A stretch of DNA of 64,000 nt from Chrysogorgia sp. JL179-B06. Its lineage: Eukaryota; Cnidaria; Anthozoa; Scleralcyonacea; Chrysogorgiidae. This document shows positions 10,456-21,470 of the stretch, in pieces. The first letter of the stretch is position 1. The number at the start of each line of letters is the position of its first letter. The position numbers and the translations under genes are program-made. The notes under the pieces are model-generated. The model had not been told where the DNA came from and ran no database searches. It saw only the letters and a program-made list of their open reading frames with translations. The stretch is taken from positions 275,001 through 339,000 of the forward strand of contig JAYKKM010000201.1 of the NCBI GenBank assembly GCA_035772405.1. Reading direction: 5' to 3'.

Positions 10456-10532
10456 AACCGTTTGAGTTCTAGTGTCTCTTCCTCTGTCATATCCTTTGAT
10501 ATGTGGTCGAAATCAACAACTGACTTCTTCAT
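10386..10532 (-). CDS. Small acidic protein
   Basis: 48 residues, starting 11 bp after the stop of the fibre-like gene and on the same strand, so it fits the operon-like order. The sequence is acidic and helical at first (DHISKDMTEEETLELKRF). It overlaps the convergent plus-strand gene at 10282-10455. No family recognised. Confidence 0.4.
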   Translation of the reverse strand: MKKSVVDFDHISKDMTEEETLELKRFYAYLVCANLQCSTIFARLDLVK

Positions 10533-10543
10533 TGTCCTATAAT

Positions 10544-11510
10544 TTACTTCACATTATATTCCTCCATCATTTCCCCACCAACTAGTATTATGTCTCGGTT
10601 TGTCATGTAACCAGAGATGATCTTCATACCGTAGAACTCTATCAGAGACGAGTACGCATAGGGTGCGAGTGGCGATTTTGGTCGATGTACCGCAAATATT
10701 GTTCCATAAGGATATCCTATCTCGTTATAGTTAGCTGTGAAGTCTGAGTCTGTTGACCTTACGATGTTGACCTTAACATGTGAATCACCCATCTGCCAAT
10801 GTATTGATATCATACTGTATGCCTCTTAGTGGTGTCGATATTATTTGGGATTGTACATATATACTCCTTTGATGGGAGACCACCACCATACGACAACTCG
10901 TTAGTTGTGCCACCTTTGTATCCTACGAAGTTATCCCACGACCCATCGTCGTTTGAGACAATCGCCTCCCAATCTTGCGTTATAGGCACGCTCTTGGCTA
11001 ACCTCACTACCACAAAAACGGAGATGTCACAGTACTGCATACGTGGACAGTTAAAGTGCATTCCAACCTCAAGTTGATATTGGCTTATTGTAGGGGATAG
11101 GAATCTATGACTACTGTCAGAACCAATAATAGGACCATAGGATTGAATATTTTGTACTAGCATGTTTCCAATGGCTTTCACTTTATTTGTCCCACTGTGG
11201 TAAAACTGTGTCATATCCGTGTTTGCGGTGTGCTTTGTGATGTTAAAATCTAGTAGAACGTTGTAGGACTGCACTCTAAAGTATTGCGATAAATACACGA
11301 CTCCAACACTTTTTTACTGATAGCATCCAAATCATCGACTGCATCTGCTATGTTTTTGAGTGCCCCGAGCGCCATATATATATCTATATCTCCAGACATC
11401 CTCCCACCGCTTACGCTTAATTTAGGGTCATTGTCTAGATGTCTCTTCTCTCTTCTTAATATTTTGTCGCTCTCGTAGTCTCTGTCCTCAAATCCATAAC
11501 TTAGACTCAT
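10544..11510 (-). pseudogene. Fibre-like protein with phage tail-fibre type repeat, broken
   Basis: Three frames follow one another: 11250-11510, 10810-11298 and 10544-10813 (overlaps 49 and 4 bp). The first contains SVSGGRMSGDIDIYMALGAL, followed by DAVDDLDAISKKVL. This is the 'GG-x-MSG-x-IDM...DAV-x-K-x-YV' signature of phage tail-fibre and collar proteins. The later parts are beta-rich without a recognised family. Attachment is the inferred role. At least one frameshift near 11290; the 4-bp overlap at 10810 may be another, or a natural gene boundary. Confidence 0.55.
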
Positions 11511-11513
11511 ATG

Positions 11514-12849
11514 CTATAACACATATTTGCTTATTAGATAGCTAGACACAGCCGAAACCACTAGAACTAGCCCCAACTCTGTCGTGTGACTATCTGGTGT
11601 CACCTCCAGATGTTCTTGATGTGCTACATTTGATATCGCCAAATGATGTGTCGCCTTTTGTGGTTTATCAAGTGTGTCCAGGTGCTCTCCACCTTCTTGG
11701 TGTGTCACATTTGGTGTCGCCAGATGATGTGTCACCTTTGGTGTTTTATCAAGTGTCTCCAGATGCTCTCCATGCACCTTCTTGGTGAACTTTCTTGGCC
11801 TCCATCGTTGGTGCGTAGTTTAACCCCCTATTTACTCCAAACTGCATAGTCTGTGTAGCAGTCTTTAGCTTGTTGTTGTACCCAGCGATTTTGTTCTTGA
11901 GGATTACCACGTTACTTGGCATTAACCACGTAGACGGTGATAGTGCGAGATTTTGGACAACGTTAGTGTCTTCAATCGACTTGTTCATGTTGAGAATCCA
12001 CGTTGACACGTCATAGTTTATAGCACTATCCTCCACCAACTTTCGAAACTCTTGTTGAGTCTCTAGACTACCTGCGGAACCACCAACGACTGACACACGT
12101 GTTCTAGCTTGTGCACCAAGTGCGGAGTGAACAAAGGCTTCTATAGGCTGATTTAGGTATTGTCGCGCAATGTTGGTGAGACCATCCGACACAAGAGGAA
12201 CGTATCGTTTATAGTCGTTCTTAACGTCGTTAATCGTGTAGACTCTCTCCTCACCTGTTGTACCACCCTAGTAGTAATATTTTCTGGGAATCTTGTCTGT
12301 CTTACCGTACAACTATCCAGCATCAAACTCTACACTTATCGATCTCATACTCTCACCACCTTCCATCCTTCTGAGAAGTCTTCTAATGGTAAAGTATAGA
12401 TGGAACCTCGTCACACTTGTGATGACAGGGTGGACGTCTTGTGAGGGCGACAAGTGTTGCAACGACACTCCACAACAGAAACTTGCGCAATATGTTGCAA
12501 ACACGACCCTATAGTAGCTCTCATTGTCGTCCCACTCTGACTTTGTCTTTGAAGTGGTGATTTGTAATATTGGTAACTTTGAGAGAAAGTAGCTCTTTTG
12601 ACTAACGAAGATTCTAAAGTTATTCACTGGATAGTTCAACACGTTTTCCGTTGGATAGCCATCCCAAAGTCCCCAGTGGTTCTTGTGACCTTTTGATAGT
12701 GGTTGGATAGTTCCACCAGAGAGCCACACTATTGGGAACTTGCTATTGTGCAGCCACTTCCACATATTCTTGTCATTTTTAAATATAGCGTTGGTAATAT
12801 TAGTCGATAGTATGTCGTTGTTGACGAAGTTGATATCGACCCTTGTCAC
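11514..12849 (-). pseudogene. Large structural-type protein of unknown family, two stops and a frameshift
   Basis: Frames 12313-12849 and 11749-12192 are in the same phase. They are separated by an in-frame TAG at 12313 and another near 12270, so they are one gene (open sequence even continues upstream to about 12896). The 3' end has a 26-residue tandem repeat (HLETLDK...THHLA) and a frameshift within it near 11760. It closes with a hydrophobic segment (LGLVLVVSAVSSYLISKYVL) suited to membrane anchoring. The true start is unclear. Virion protein is a guess from position between fibre-like and penton-like genes. Confidence 0.45.
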
Positions 12850-12899
12850 GTCACCCTGTCGTGTTTGGATAGGCTCGAAACAAAACTTGGTTAGTGTGG

Positions 12900-13199
12900 C
12901 TAAGGATACTTTTTTATGAAGTCCGACTTGGCCTTCTTGATAGCGTCTATCAAATTCTTAGTAGCTTTGTCATAGTTATCCCCGTAGTAGCGTCTGGCCA
13001 ACACATCACCGTCTACAGGTTTATTTATCGTTAGATATTTTGTATACTCTGGGTTACTCTTAAACCTATTCGAGTCTATCGCAACGTCACCACTGTTAGT
13101 TTTCGTCACAAAGAATATGTGTTTGTGCATGTTGTCATCAACGTCAAGAAAAAATCTACTCTCATCAGCATAAGGATACTTTCTTCTAAACTCGTCCAT
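12900..13199 (-). CDS. Unknown Polinton protein, 99 residues
   Basis: Starts MDEFRRKYPYADESRFF and is charged and lysine-rich at the end (DAIKKAKSDFIKKYP). No domain recognised. Its start lies only 20 bp from the divergent penton-like gene. It could instead be the N-terminus of the next gene, joined through a frameshift in the A6 run near 12912; the sequence does not decide this. Confidence 0.5.
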   Translation of the reverse strand: MDEFRRKYPYADESRFFLDVDDNMHKHIFFVTKTNSGDVAIDSNRFKSNPEYTKYLTINKPVDGDVLARRYYGDNYDKATKNLIDAIKKAKSDFIKKYP

Positions 13200-13219
13200 T
13201 ATAACATAGGGTACGTTAT
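13200..13219. promoter_or_regulatory. 20-bp divergent promoter
   Basis: Only ATAACATAGGGTACGTTAT separates two ATGs facing apart (13197-13199 minus, 13220-13222 plus). Both sides carry the ACATA/TATA-like motif found before other genes of this element. Confidence 0.45.
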
Positions 13220-13942
13220 ATGATCAGAGTGTCAGCGTTAATTATTGGTTCAAAAAAAACTATAGACCTACAAGAGTCAATTTTAGCGATTAACTCACAC
13301 CCTTACTTACTAGTGAAAAAGGCGACCATCTTTTGGAACTATGTTAACGTAACCTCAGCTAATGACAAAATAAGTTACAACAGTAGTGACCACGTTTTCA
13401 GCCCTGGGTATCACACCTTTAAAATGATTGCTGACGACTTGAAAGAATTAGGAGACGTCAAGCTAGTAGCTAACAAATATGACTCAACATGTACGATAAC
13501 AACTGATCAACAAATAGAACTGTTTAAATTTGGACAACTTTTGGGATTTGACGAAAACACTACAATAGACACCACAAAATCCAGCCCCAATGTTGTGAAC
13601 TTTAACAGAGGATTGAAATACATACAAGTGGCATCTAATATCGTGGACAGATCCAAAAACATATTTAATGGTAACAAAAGCGATTGTATCGTAGCGTTAC
13701 CAATAACTAGCACACAGATGTTAAAGTGTTCTATTCAACATTTTGATATTGAGTCGAAAATCCCAATAAACAAAGGAATCATCAACCAACTAGAGTTCAA
13801 GATAACAGATCAGGACGATAACAGTGTTAACGTTGGTGAATTATTTGTAACGTACAAGTTACGTTTAAATCGTAATATAATAATTGATCATATTGGCAAC
13901 AACAACTCGTATTCATTCTGGTCTCTTTTATTAGCATTTTAA
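13220..13942 (+). CDS. Penton-like/minor capsid protein, tail replaced by LTR sequence
   Basis: 240 residues as the frame reads. The N-terminal part (ILAINSHPYLLVKKATIFWNY, then YHTFKMIADDLKEL and QLLGFDENTT) resembles the single jelly-roll minor capsid proteins of Polintons that form pentons. The element-specific coding ends at about codon 209. From 13846 onward the frame runs into the BEL/Pao LTR, and the last 30 residues are LTR-encoded. The original stop lay right at the insertion point (remnant after 20737). The conserved core is intact. Confidence 0.65.
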   Translation: MIRVSALIIGSKKTIDLQESILAINSHPYLLVKKATIFWNYVNVTSANDKISYNSSDHVFSPGYHTFKMIADDLKELGDVKLVANKYDSTCTITTDQQIELFKFGQLLGFDENTTIDTTKSSPNVVNFNRGLKYIQVASNIVDRSKNIFNGNKSDCIVALPITSTQMLKCSIQHFDIESKIPINKGIINQLEFKITDQDDNSVNVGELFVTYKLRLNRNIIIDHIGNNNSYSFWSLLLAF

Positions 13943-14548
13943 TACAGAAAGATTCGCTACAATACGAATACAAATACGATAAGTCGATATAATACAGCGT
14001 ACCTGCTGACAAAGAAAATCAATATGATACTTACAAGTTATTGTGCCTTAACTTAACTCAGCGAACCATATTAGCTTCAAAAGCTTCGACATATCTTCTC
14101 GAATACAATATATGGGGCTTCGGTGGTCTAGTGGTCAGGGCCACTGCCTTCCACCTCTGAGGTCAAGAGTTCGAATTCTGTGTTCGGACATTTGATCGCA
14201 CGTGGAAAGAGTTGGTCAACACTCTGCCGAAAGTCGTGGGTTTTCTCCGGGTTCTCCGGTTTCCTCCCACAGGGAAGTTGACAGGGCGGTTTAGGATAAA
14301 TAGTTAGGGAAACTAATGATGATAAAAACTGTAAAAATAAAAAGCTAAGGTTATTTGATTGGGTACTGGGTACTAGGTACTGAATGTAATAGAACAAATT
14401 GTTGATGTTGTAAAGCGCATTTGATCATATACAGATGCTAATTTGCGCTATATAAATAGTAAACATTACATTATAAACACTTCCCTCGAGGGAATACGCG
14501 CCCGCGATACATCAGCTATACCTAACATAACATCATTTGGTTCCTACA
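13846..14548 (-). repeat. LTR of the BEL/Pao element (3' LTR), split by a SINE
   Basis: Matches 20390-20737 from TGTAACGT to TTCCTACA, except for a roughly 350-bp SINE inserted after 14112. In transcription orientation (minus) this is the downstream LTR. Confidence 0.9.
14113..14463 (+). mobile_element. tRNA-derived SINE inside the left LTR
   Basis: The 5' head is tRNA-like with an A box (TGGTCTAGTGG) and a B box (GGTCAAGAGTTCGAATTC). The 3' end reads TGCGCTATATAAATAG, a LINE-type tail shared by many SINEs. It is absent from the matching place in the other LTR. Imperfect duplicates around ATACAATATA / TTACATTATA border it. Confidence 0.8.
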
Positions 14549-14562
14549 CGCTCCCCCCGAAA
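14549..14562 (-). other. Polypurine tract of the BEL/Pao element
   Basis: On the minus strand the sequence directly before the LTR reads CTTTCGGGGGGAGCG. A purine-rich tract at this place primes plus-strand DNA synthesis in LTR retrotransposons and confirms the minus orientation. Confidence 0.6.
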
Positions 14563-14719
14563 GGCGACAAGCGAGTCTTTCAACTTACAACATTTACCAT
14601 AAGAATTTTAACAGTTCTAAAAACTTGAATGTTCTAAAACAAGTCCTGCCTTAACACTGTTTATACTAACACAAATTCATGTAACTTGCTTGGATTCAAG
14701 CCCTTTTTGGATCCATCTG

Positions 14720-17700
14720 TTCTTTATCCCGTTCAATACAGCTGAGCAATCTTTCTTCTAAAATACAAAGCTTTCGTACGTCTCTTTGGTAGACTCCATC
14801 TGCCGTTCTAATGATTACTCGACGTACGACTCATTCCTTGTCAGGGAATACCTGCTCAACTAATCCTTTGGGCCACTGACCACGAGATACATTCTTGTCT
14901 GCCAAGAGTACTAAATCACCAATCTCGAATTTGGGCATTCTGTGCAACCACTTTTGGCTCTCCTGTATGGTCGGTAGGTATTCATTACTCCATCTTTACC
15001 AGAATTCGTCTGCAAGTATCTGAACGTATTTCCATCTCGCCTCGTACCTGTCCGATCCTTTGAACTCACCGGGAGATGAAGAGGGATTTCTCGCATAAGT
15101 AATATATGATTCGGCGTAAGAGCTTCTAAATCTTGAGGCTCACTCGAGACGGGCGTAATAGGTCTGTCATTCATAATTTTCTCTACTTCCACGAGGAACG
15201 TTCTCAAGCTCGCGTCATTCAATAGGCGTTGTCCTACTATCGAGTGCATGGAGATTCTCCTGATAGAGCGTATTAGTCGTTCCCAAACTCAGCCTTGATG
15301 GCTCGCCGCAGGAGGGTTGAATTTCCACTCGATGCCTCGTTGAGTTAACGTACCATTAATTTTCTCTTGATCCCATGCCTGTAATGCTTTAAGAACATAA
15401 AGCTCTGCACCTCTGAAATTTGTACCGTTATCGCTGTATATAACTCTGGGGGGTCCGCTTCTGCCCACGAAGCGTAGAACTGCGTTAATGAAGCTATCTA
15501 TGGACAAATCTTCTGCTACTTCGATGTGAACAGCTCGGTATCTTAAGCATGTAAAGATACATCCGTAGCGTTTGTTCAATGTTGGGTCTCTCCTTGATCT
15601 TGTCCTGGGTCCTGATTTCACATAGAGAGGTCCAAAGTAGTCTAAAACCTACAGCTGCGAAGGGGTAAATGATCCGATGACTGTCCGAGGATACTCTCAC
15701 TACTGGCAGCGGTGTCGTTACTTGCTCTCCTAACTTGGCATTTTCACGTTTGCACACATGACACTTTTTGAGAACTCGCCTCATTGAAGAGACTCCGTTT
15801 ATTATCCAAAAGCGCTCTCTCGTTGCAGCTAACACTTGATAACTTCCTACGTGTCCGTTCATGATGATCTTGTTCATCTGCGTCGACAAGGTGGCTGCTG
15901 TCAGCTCTAACTTTGGTACAGTCACTGCACCCTTCAGAGGGTTTACACGAGATTTCCCTATCACAAAGCTGCAATGGATTTCTCCCTCCTCATTGACAAG
16001 ACGCAAATACGAGGTTGTACCATAACCATGCTCTTGGGATGCATCAGCGAAATGATGAAGTTCTGCCTGTTTGATCTCGCCGAAACCTCTCGGTTTATAA
16101 CATCGTGGGATCCTGAAACCTTCCGAACGAATAAGTCCGTCTCTCCACTCTTTCCAATGGGTACACAATTCTTGTGGAAGTTTCTCATCCTAGTCGAACT
16201 TCAATCTGCACAATTATTGGTTAATTTCTCTCCCGGGAAGAATAAGAGGGCTTGCGAAACCATGTGGATCGTACACGGTTGCTATCGACGACAATATACG
16301 CCTTTCTGGTTCTCCGGCTTTTCTTTTTTATTCACAACCAGGTTAATCGTATCTCCTTCCACGTCCCAATGGATACCCAACGCTCGATCCATGGGCAAAG
16401 CTTCCGATTGTAAATCTAAATCCTTGATTGCTGGTGCTCTGTCATCTGCGGGAAATGCTTCCAGGACGTCGCGCGAGTTCGAAAGCCACTTAGTTAGCTG
16501 AAAACCTGCCTTCGCTAGTAAACTCTGTAGCTCTTTACTTACGACTTTGGCTTGTTCGGAATCTGCAAATGACTTCAATAAGTCGTCGACGTAAAAATCT
16601 CGGAACACTGTTTCTACGGCTGCTGAGGAAAAGCTATGTTCGTTATCTTTAGGCGTTCTCCTAAGCGCATACCCGGCTACGCTTGGTGAAGATTTTGCTC
16701 CAAAAATATGGACAAGCATCTGATACGTCTTGGGATCCTTTGACGTGTCACCATTGCGCCACCAGAGGTAGCAAAGCGCTCCACGGTCCTCAGGTGCTAC
16801 GTAGACTTGATGGAACATTAGCTTTACATCTGCAGTTACCGCTGCATCGTCCACTCTGAATCTCAGGATTACACTGATTAGTGTGCTGGTGTTTTCCGGT
16901 CCTCGCAACAGTTGATCATTTAACGACGTTCCTCCACTCTTGCAAGCGCAATCGAAAACTACTCTCGGTTCTTTAGGTTTTCTAGGGTGCCAAACGGCAT
17001 GGCGAGGAAGGTACCATAGTGGCTTGAGATTGGCAACTTCTTCGTTAGGAACTTGTCTCGATGATCCCTCCGTTTGGTATTTATCCACAACGCTACTGTA
17101 CTTGCTGTGAAAGTCAGAGTCTCTTTGCATCTTTGATTTCAACCACTTTAATATTTTCTCAGCAATTGGTAGACTGTCAGGAAGGAATGGTGGATCTTGT
17201 CGGAATGGCAATTTGAGCTGGTAGTGCCCGTTTACCAACGTCGTCGATTTATCCATGAGTTTTTCTGCTTTACGATCCTCGACTGACACCCCATCCCCGA
17301 CGTCTGTATTAACATCGCGAAACTCTTCGTTGTACATGCGTTCTAGCTGCGAGTTCAAAATGTCCTGCTCTGTACGTGTGAAGTTGATATGTACGCGGTC
17401 TTCTAGCTCTCCAACATGGCCATAGACCGTCCATCCAAGGTGAGTCTTCACAGCGGCTGGTTGACCTATTTCTCCATCTCTTCTGTCCAAATAATTGTCA
17501 ATTATATCTGGACGATCACTCCCTATCAGTATCGTGACTTTCATATCCCCAGTCTCTGGCAAGATAATATCTTGTAAGTGGGGCCACCTCTTCACTTCTT
17601 CATTCGTAGCCATACAGTATGTCGTGGGGCGACGGGCAGGCTGTCAGTCGTTAAAACGTTCTCGAGTTGGAACTTCGCATTACCTGACAATGATTCCACG

Positions 17701-18292
17701 TTCAACTGCACCTCATGACCAGATCTTCGTTCTTTACTGTGGTCATCGTATAGTTGGTTGGTTTCATATCTCGTACACCCAACTCTTGAACCAAGCTTTC
17801 TACACAGAGTGTTGCATCAGATCCACCGTTCAAGAATGCGTAAGTAACTATCTCTTTGTCGCTGCTTGCACTGCTGACCTTGACTGGCACTACCTTAAAG
17901 CAAACTCGTGATCGACTACTGGCTCCAACTGTTCCAACACTGGCAGCTTCGTCAGATGAGCCACCTTGAGCCTCTATGACATTCTTTTGATTGTTATCTC
18001 GAACTCCTTTCTCGGTACTTCTTGTTGGGTAATCTTTGCTCACTTGTGTGTGGTTTTCTTTACTGTCTTCCGCGGTACGGTGAATGAGATAACGATGATC
18101 CTTTCCACACCCTGATATCCTGCAGGTGAATCCTTTCGTACACGATTTAGCGATATGGCCTTCGTCAAGACATGTTCTACACAGCCCACGCTGTTCCACG
18201 GTCTTCAGACGATCCTTCAGCGAGGAAGACTTGAATATTCGGCATCTCCAAACTCCGTGGGGTCCAGAACACTGAGGACACTTGCGAGGCAT
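14720..18292 (-). pseudogene. BEL/Pao pol region: zinc knuckles, protease, RT, RNase H, integrase
   Basis: On the minus strand, in order. A Cys/His block (CPQCSGPHGVWRC, CRTCLDEGHIAKSC) covers 18080-18290. A retropepsin-like segment follows with FLNGGSDATLC, where the catalytic Asp codon reads Asn (17828-17830). The RT (16282-17613, 443 residues) has VTADVKLMFHQV and the active site FYVDDLLKS. RNase H-like sequence (HHFADASQEHGYG) is at about 15960-16100. Then come a deletion, the integrase zinc-binding region (CHVCKREN), and the integrase core (15289-15621) with YSDNGTNF. An in-frame TGA at 15286-15288 sits just before the VWERLIRS segment that carries the catalytic Glu. The tail at 14720-15000 fits the clade's C-terminal domain. 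Several frameshifts; defective. Confidence 0.85.
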
Positions 18293-18388
18293 TTCCTTAA
18301 ATCCATCGGGTGTCTCCTGATTCCATTCACTTTGTGTTGCGCCTGCCGTGATTCTGGATTGGTAATCTGACTTGGTTTTACCCCACTC

Positions 18389-20133
18389 CTATCTTTCCTT
18401 CTCACTGAACGACTTAAGTTCTCTCCCATATCTGTTATTTATACGTCCCGCGATTCTTCGAATGAATTCCACAAAGTCTGTGAATTCAACTCGATCTTTG
18501 CTTTTTATAAGATCTCCTGCTCTATCAGCCCACTTTCTTTTTAAGCCTTCATCAGGAAGCTTTCTCGTCAGCATGACTATCACATCTTCACTATCTAGGC
18601 GACTTGCGTAGTTGCAACCCATACTGTTCAAGGCTCTTCCCGCATCTTGTAAGCGCCTTACAAACTCCATTAGAGTAGCAGCATCCGATTTGTGAAGTTG
18701 CAGTTCTCTCAGTTTCTTCATATGGGCGTCTACTATCATATGTGGTTGGCCAAAGTTTTCTAGAAGAGTTCGTCTTGCTTCTGTATATCTCTGGCCCACT
18801 TCCATATTCACACAGCTCTTAATCGCATCCTTCGCCTTGACCTCACACTGTGCCAGCAAACGAGTGTGACTGCGACTCATCTGATACTTGGCTTTCGATA
18901 TTATCTCTAAAGTTGGTTACAAACTCTGCATATTCTAAGGGATCAACACTGATTTCATCAATTCTACTTTTGGGTGAGAAGGCCTTCCTTAATTGCTTGT
19001 GCTATCGTCCTCCAGACATCTGCTTCTCGTTCACAGCGTTGGGGAGGTGAATTAATCTGAGCATCAGATAAACTAGGCTGACAATGTGTTGGCTGCTCGG
19101 GCAAGGCTGTTGTCTGTTCGGGCCTGGTTAGTGGATGATATTCCACTGCAGTGGCATCTAAACGAACAGTTTTGGGGTTATAAGGTGGCGTAGCTCCCTT
19201 CAATGCATTTTGTTTGCCTTGCTGACCAAAGGATGTCTGAGCGGATGTTGATGTGAGTTGAGATTGTGCAAAACTCGACTGCGTTGTCTCTGTTGCATTT
19301 TCGGGTATAGGGTCTGTAATAGGCATGATGCTGACTTTATCAGGCTGCAGGGTCAGGGATTTTCCCGCACTATTATTACCTTGCTTGTGATATTCCTTCA
19401 AATATCCATTCATACCATCTGTCTCTCCCCCTCAGTACTCTGTTCTATCACAAAATCAATCTCAGCCTGTTTTACTGCTGTCTCGGCATTCAACAAATCA
19501 ATTTTCCTGCTGAGCTCTGTCTTACTTTTCTCCACCGCTTCCAATTGGCGCTCTAGCTCCTGTCTTTCTCTCAGAGTCTGCATCTTCAATCTCGCTTCTT
19601 CCATCACTCTTTTCCTTTCTTTAACGCTACTCCTACTAGAGGCATCTATCACTCTTGATAGATCTCAGACTAAACCCAGATTCAGATGGAGGTCTCTCTT
19701 TTCTTTCGTCATTAACATTCCATGTATTCACCATGCTATCTAGTTGTAGTTTGATATCTCGTTGGTCATTATAACTGTCTGTCATTAACTTTCGCTTTTC
19801 ATCGTCATCCTCATACTTCATGCAAGCTTCATGACTAATTACAAACTTACGAAAAGCTTCTTCATACCTTGAGAGGCTTTCATTTACCTCATCTGCCTGC
19901 GCGCTGGGGTCCTCCATCATCCCATGTACATGCTTTAATCGTTTCCGCAGTTCTCCCAAATATCGGCTTCTCTGATGTTTTTCTTGAATGGCCCTTTCTG
20001 CTCGGACTTCTTCTTCACTCAGTGTATTATTATAGGTCTTCGTTCTGCTTGGTCTACAATTCTCAATTGGCTCCTCATGATCTTCGTAGTTAAAACCCGT
20101 TTCCGTGTTTACTCTCGTTAATGATGGCATCAT
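18389..20133 (-). pseudogene. BEL/Pao gag region
   Basis: Frames at 19636-20133, 19410-19652, 18964-19413 and 18389-18880 follow on the minus strand. They encode a charged coiled-coil N-terminus (ERKRVMEEARLKMQTLRERQ), a glutamine/threonine-rich linker, and a helical segment. The last (LLENFGQPHMIVDAHMKKLR...MEFVRRLQDAGRAL) resembles the DUF1759-type gag of BEL/Pao elements. Frameshifts separate the pieces. Confidence 0.75.
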
Positions 20134-20389
20134 TTAGATTTACTGTATATCAAAAGTAATGTACATACTCTTCTCCACCATTCTTGTCGCTACGAGACTC
20201 GATCACTTCTTCCGTAGGTTCTATCAACGTTTCCTTCGTGTTGTTCTCAGCGTGCGGCTTTGCACGTTCGCCTTTCTTTTGAAAACAACTCTTTGCTTTC
20301 TTGCCTTTCTTTCCAGTCACGTTATAGAATTCGGCTATCCAAATTCCAATTTATTTCAAAACGGCTGGCAAACGAATAACTTCGAATAA

Positions 20390-20737
20390 TGTAACGTCCA
20401 AGTTGCGTTTAAATCGTCATATAATAATTGATCATATTGGCAACAACAACTTGTATTCATTCTGGTCTCTTTTAATAGCATTTTAATACAGAAATATTCG
20501 CTACAATACGAATACAAATACGATAAGTCGATATAATACAGCGTACCTGCTGACAAAGAAAATCAATATGATACTTACAAGTTATTGTGCCTTAACTTAA
20601 CTCAGCGAACCATATTAGCTCCAAAAGCTTCGACATATCTTCTCGAATACAATATAAACACTTCCCTCGAGGAAATACGCGCCCGCGATACATCAGCAAA
20701 GCGTTAATACCTAACATAACATCATTTGCTTCCTACA
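20390..20737 (-). repeat. LTR of the BEL/Pao element (5' LTR), intact
   Basis: 348 bp from TGTAACGT to TTCCTACA. In transcription orientation it is the upstream LTR. The sequence following it (minus strand, below 20390) shows no clear tRNA primer binding site that I recognise. Confidence 0.9.
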
Positions 20738-20769
20738 GTATTGTAAGATTTATACATGATGTAGTGTAT

Positions 20770-21464
20770 ATGGATATAGAGCAAGAACTAAGAGACATTT
20801 ACTATAACCCATCAGTTGATGGTTACCAATCTGCTGAAAGACTGTACCAAAGAGCATTGGAAGATGACCTAAACGTTAGTAGGACAATGACAAAGGACTG
20901 GCTAAAATCGCAAGGCACGTACACTATGTATAAACCAATTGTTAAGAAACATAAGTTTAGACAAACGTTTGTTGACTATCTGGGTGAGCAGATACATATG
21001 GACTTGGTCGATATGGGTAAGTATAAGCACAAGAACAATGGGTACTACTGGATACTAACAGCTACTGAGATCCTTAGCAGGTACGCATTCGTTATACCTG
21101 TCTACAGGAAAGACACGAAAAACATGACTAAGGCTGTCACAGAGTTATTGCAGAAGGCTAAGGTTAGATTTGGTGAGTATCCAAAGCTGGTTCAGTTTGA
21201 CGATGGTAAGGAAATCTATAACGTTGGTGTGAAAGATCTATTGGAGAAACATAATGTGAAGTACTTTAGCACGAACTCTGATAAAAAGGCAGCAGTCGTG
21301 GAACGGTTTAATAGAACACTTAAGACGTCTATGTGGAAGTACTTTTATAGTAAAGGAACGTATAAGTGACATTTTGGACCAGCTCGTTGAAAATTACAAC
21401 AATACCAAACACAGTACTATTCTAATGAAACCTAAAGATGTGAGTAAGAAAAACGAAAACGACG
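20770..21464 (+). pseudogene. Polinton-1 integrase, N-terminal and catalytic part
   Basis: Retroviral-type DDE integrase that inserts the element. ATG at 20770-20772 (an upstream GTG is less likely). Core residues visible: Asp in HMDLVDMGKY, Asp in LVQFDDGKE, and Glu in KKAAVVERFNRTLK. A frameshift near 21355 moves the remainder into another frame. That frame runs to the insertion site of Polinton-2 at 21470, where the gene is cut. The chromodomain part lies 13.6 kb downstream at 35075-35457. Confidence 0.88.
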
Positions 21465-21470
21465 TATGGA
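21465..21470. repeat. Target site duplication of Polinton-2, left copy (TATGGA)
   Basis: TATGGA occurs here and at 35069-35074, directly outside the two terminal repeats of the nested element. The sequence is part of the interrupted integrase gene. Confidence 0.9.

Larger units (their letters stand above)
13846..20737 (-). mobile_element. BEL/Pao LTR retrotransposon inserted in Polinton-1
   Basis: Two LTRs (13846-14548 and 20390-20737) begin TG and end CA. The left LTR is longer only because it contains a SINE. The coding strand is minus: gag at the right, then zinc knuckles, protease, RT, RNase H, integrase and the C-terminal domain typical of the clade. A purine-rich tract abuts the left LTR on the minus strand. 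Flanks are TTATT (left) and GTATT (right), an imperfect 5-bp duplication. The LTRs differ at about 5% of positions in their first 120 bp, so the insertion is not recent. Confidence 0.9.
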
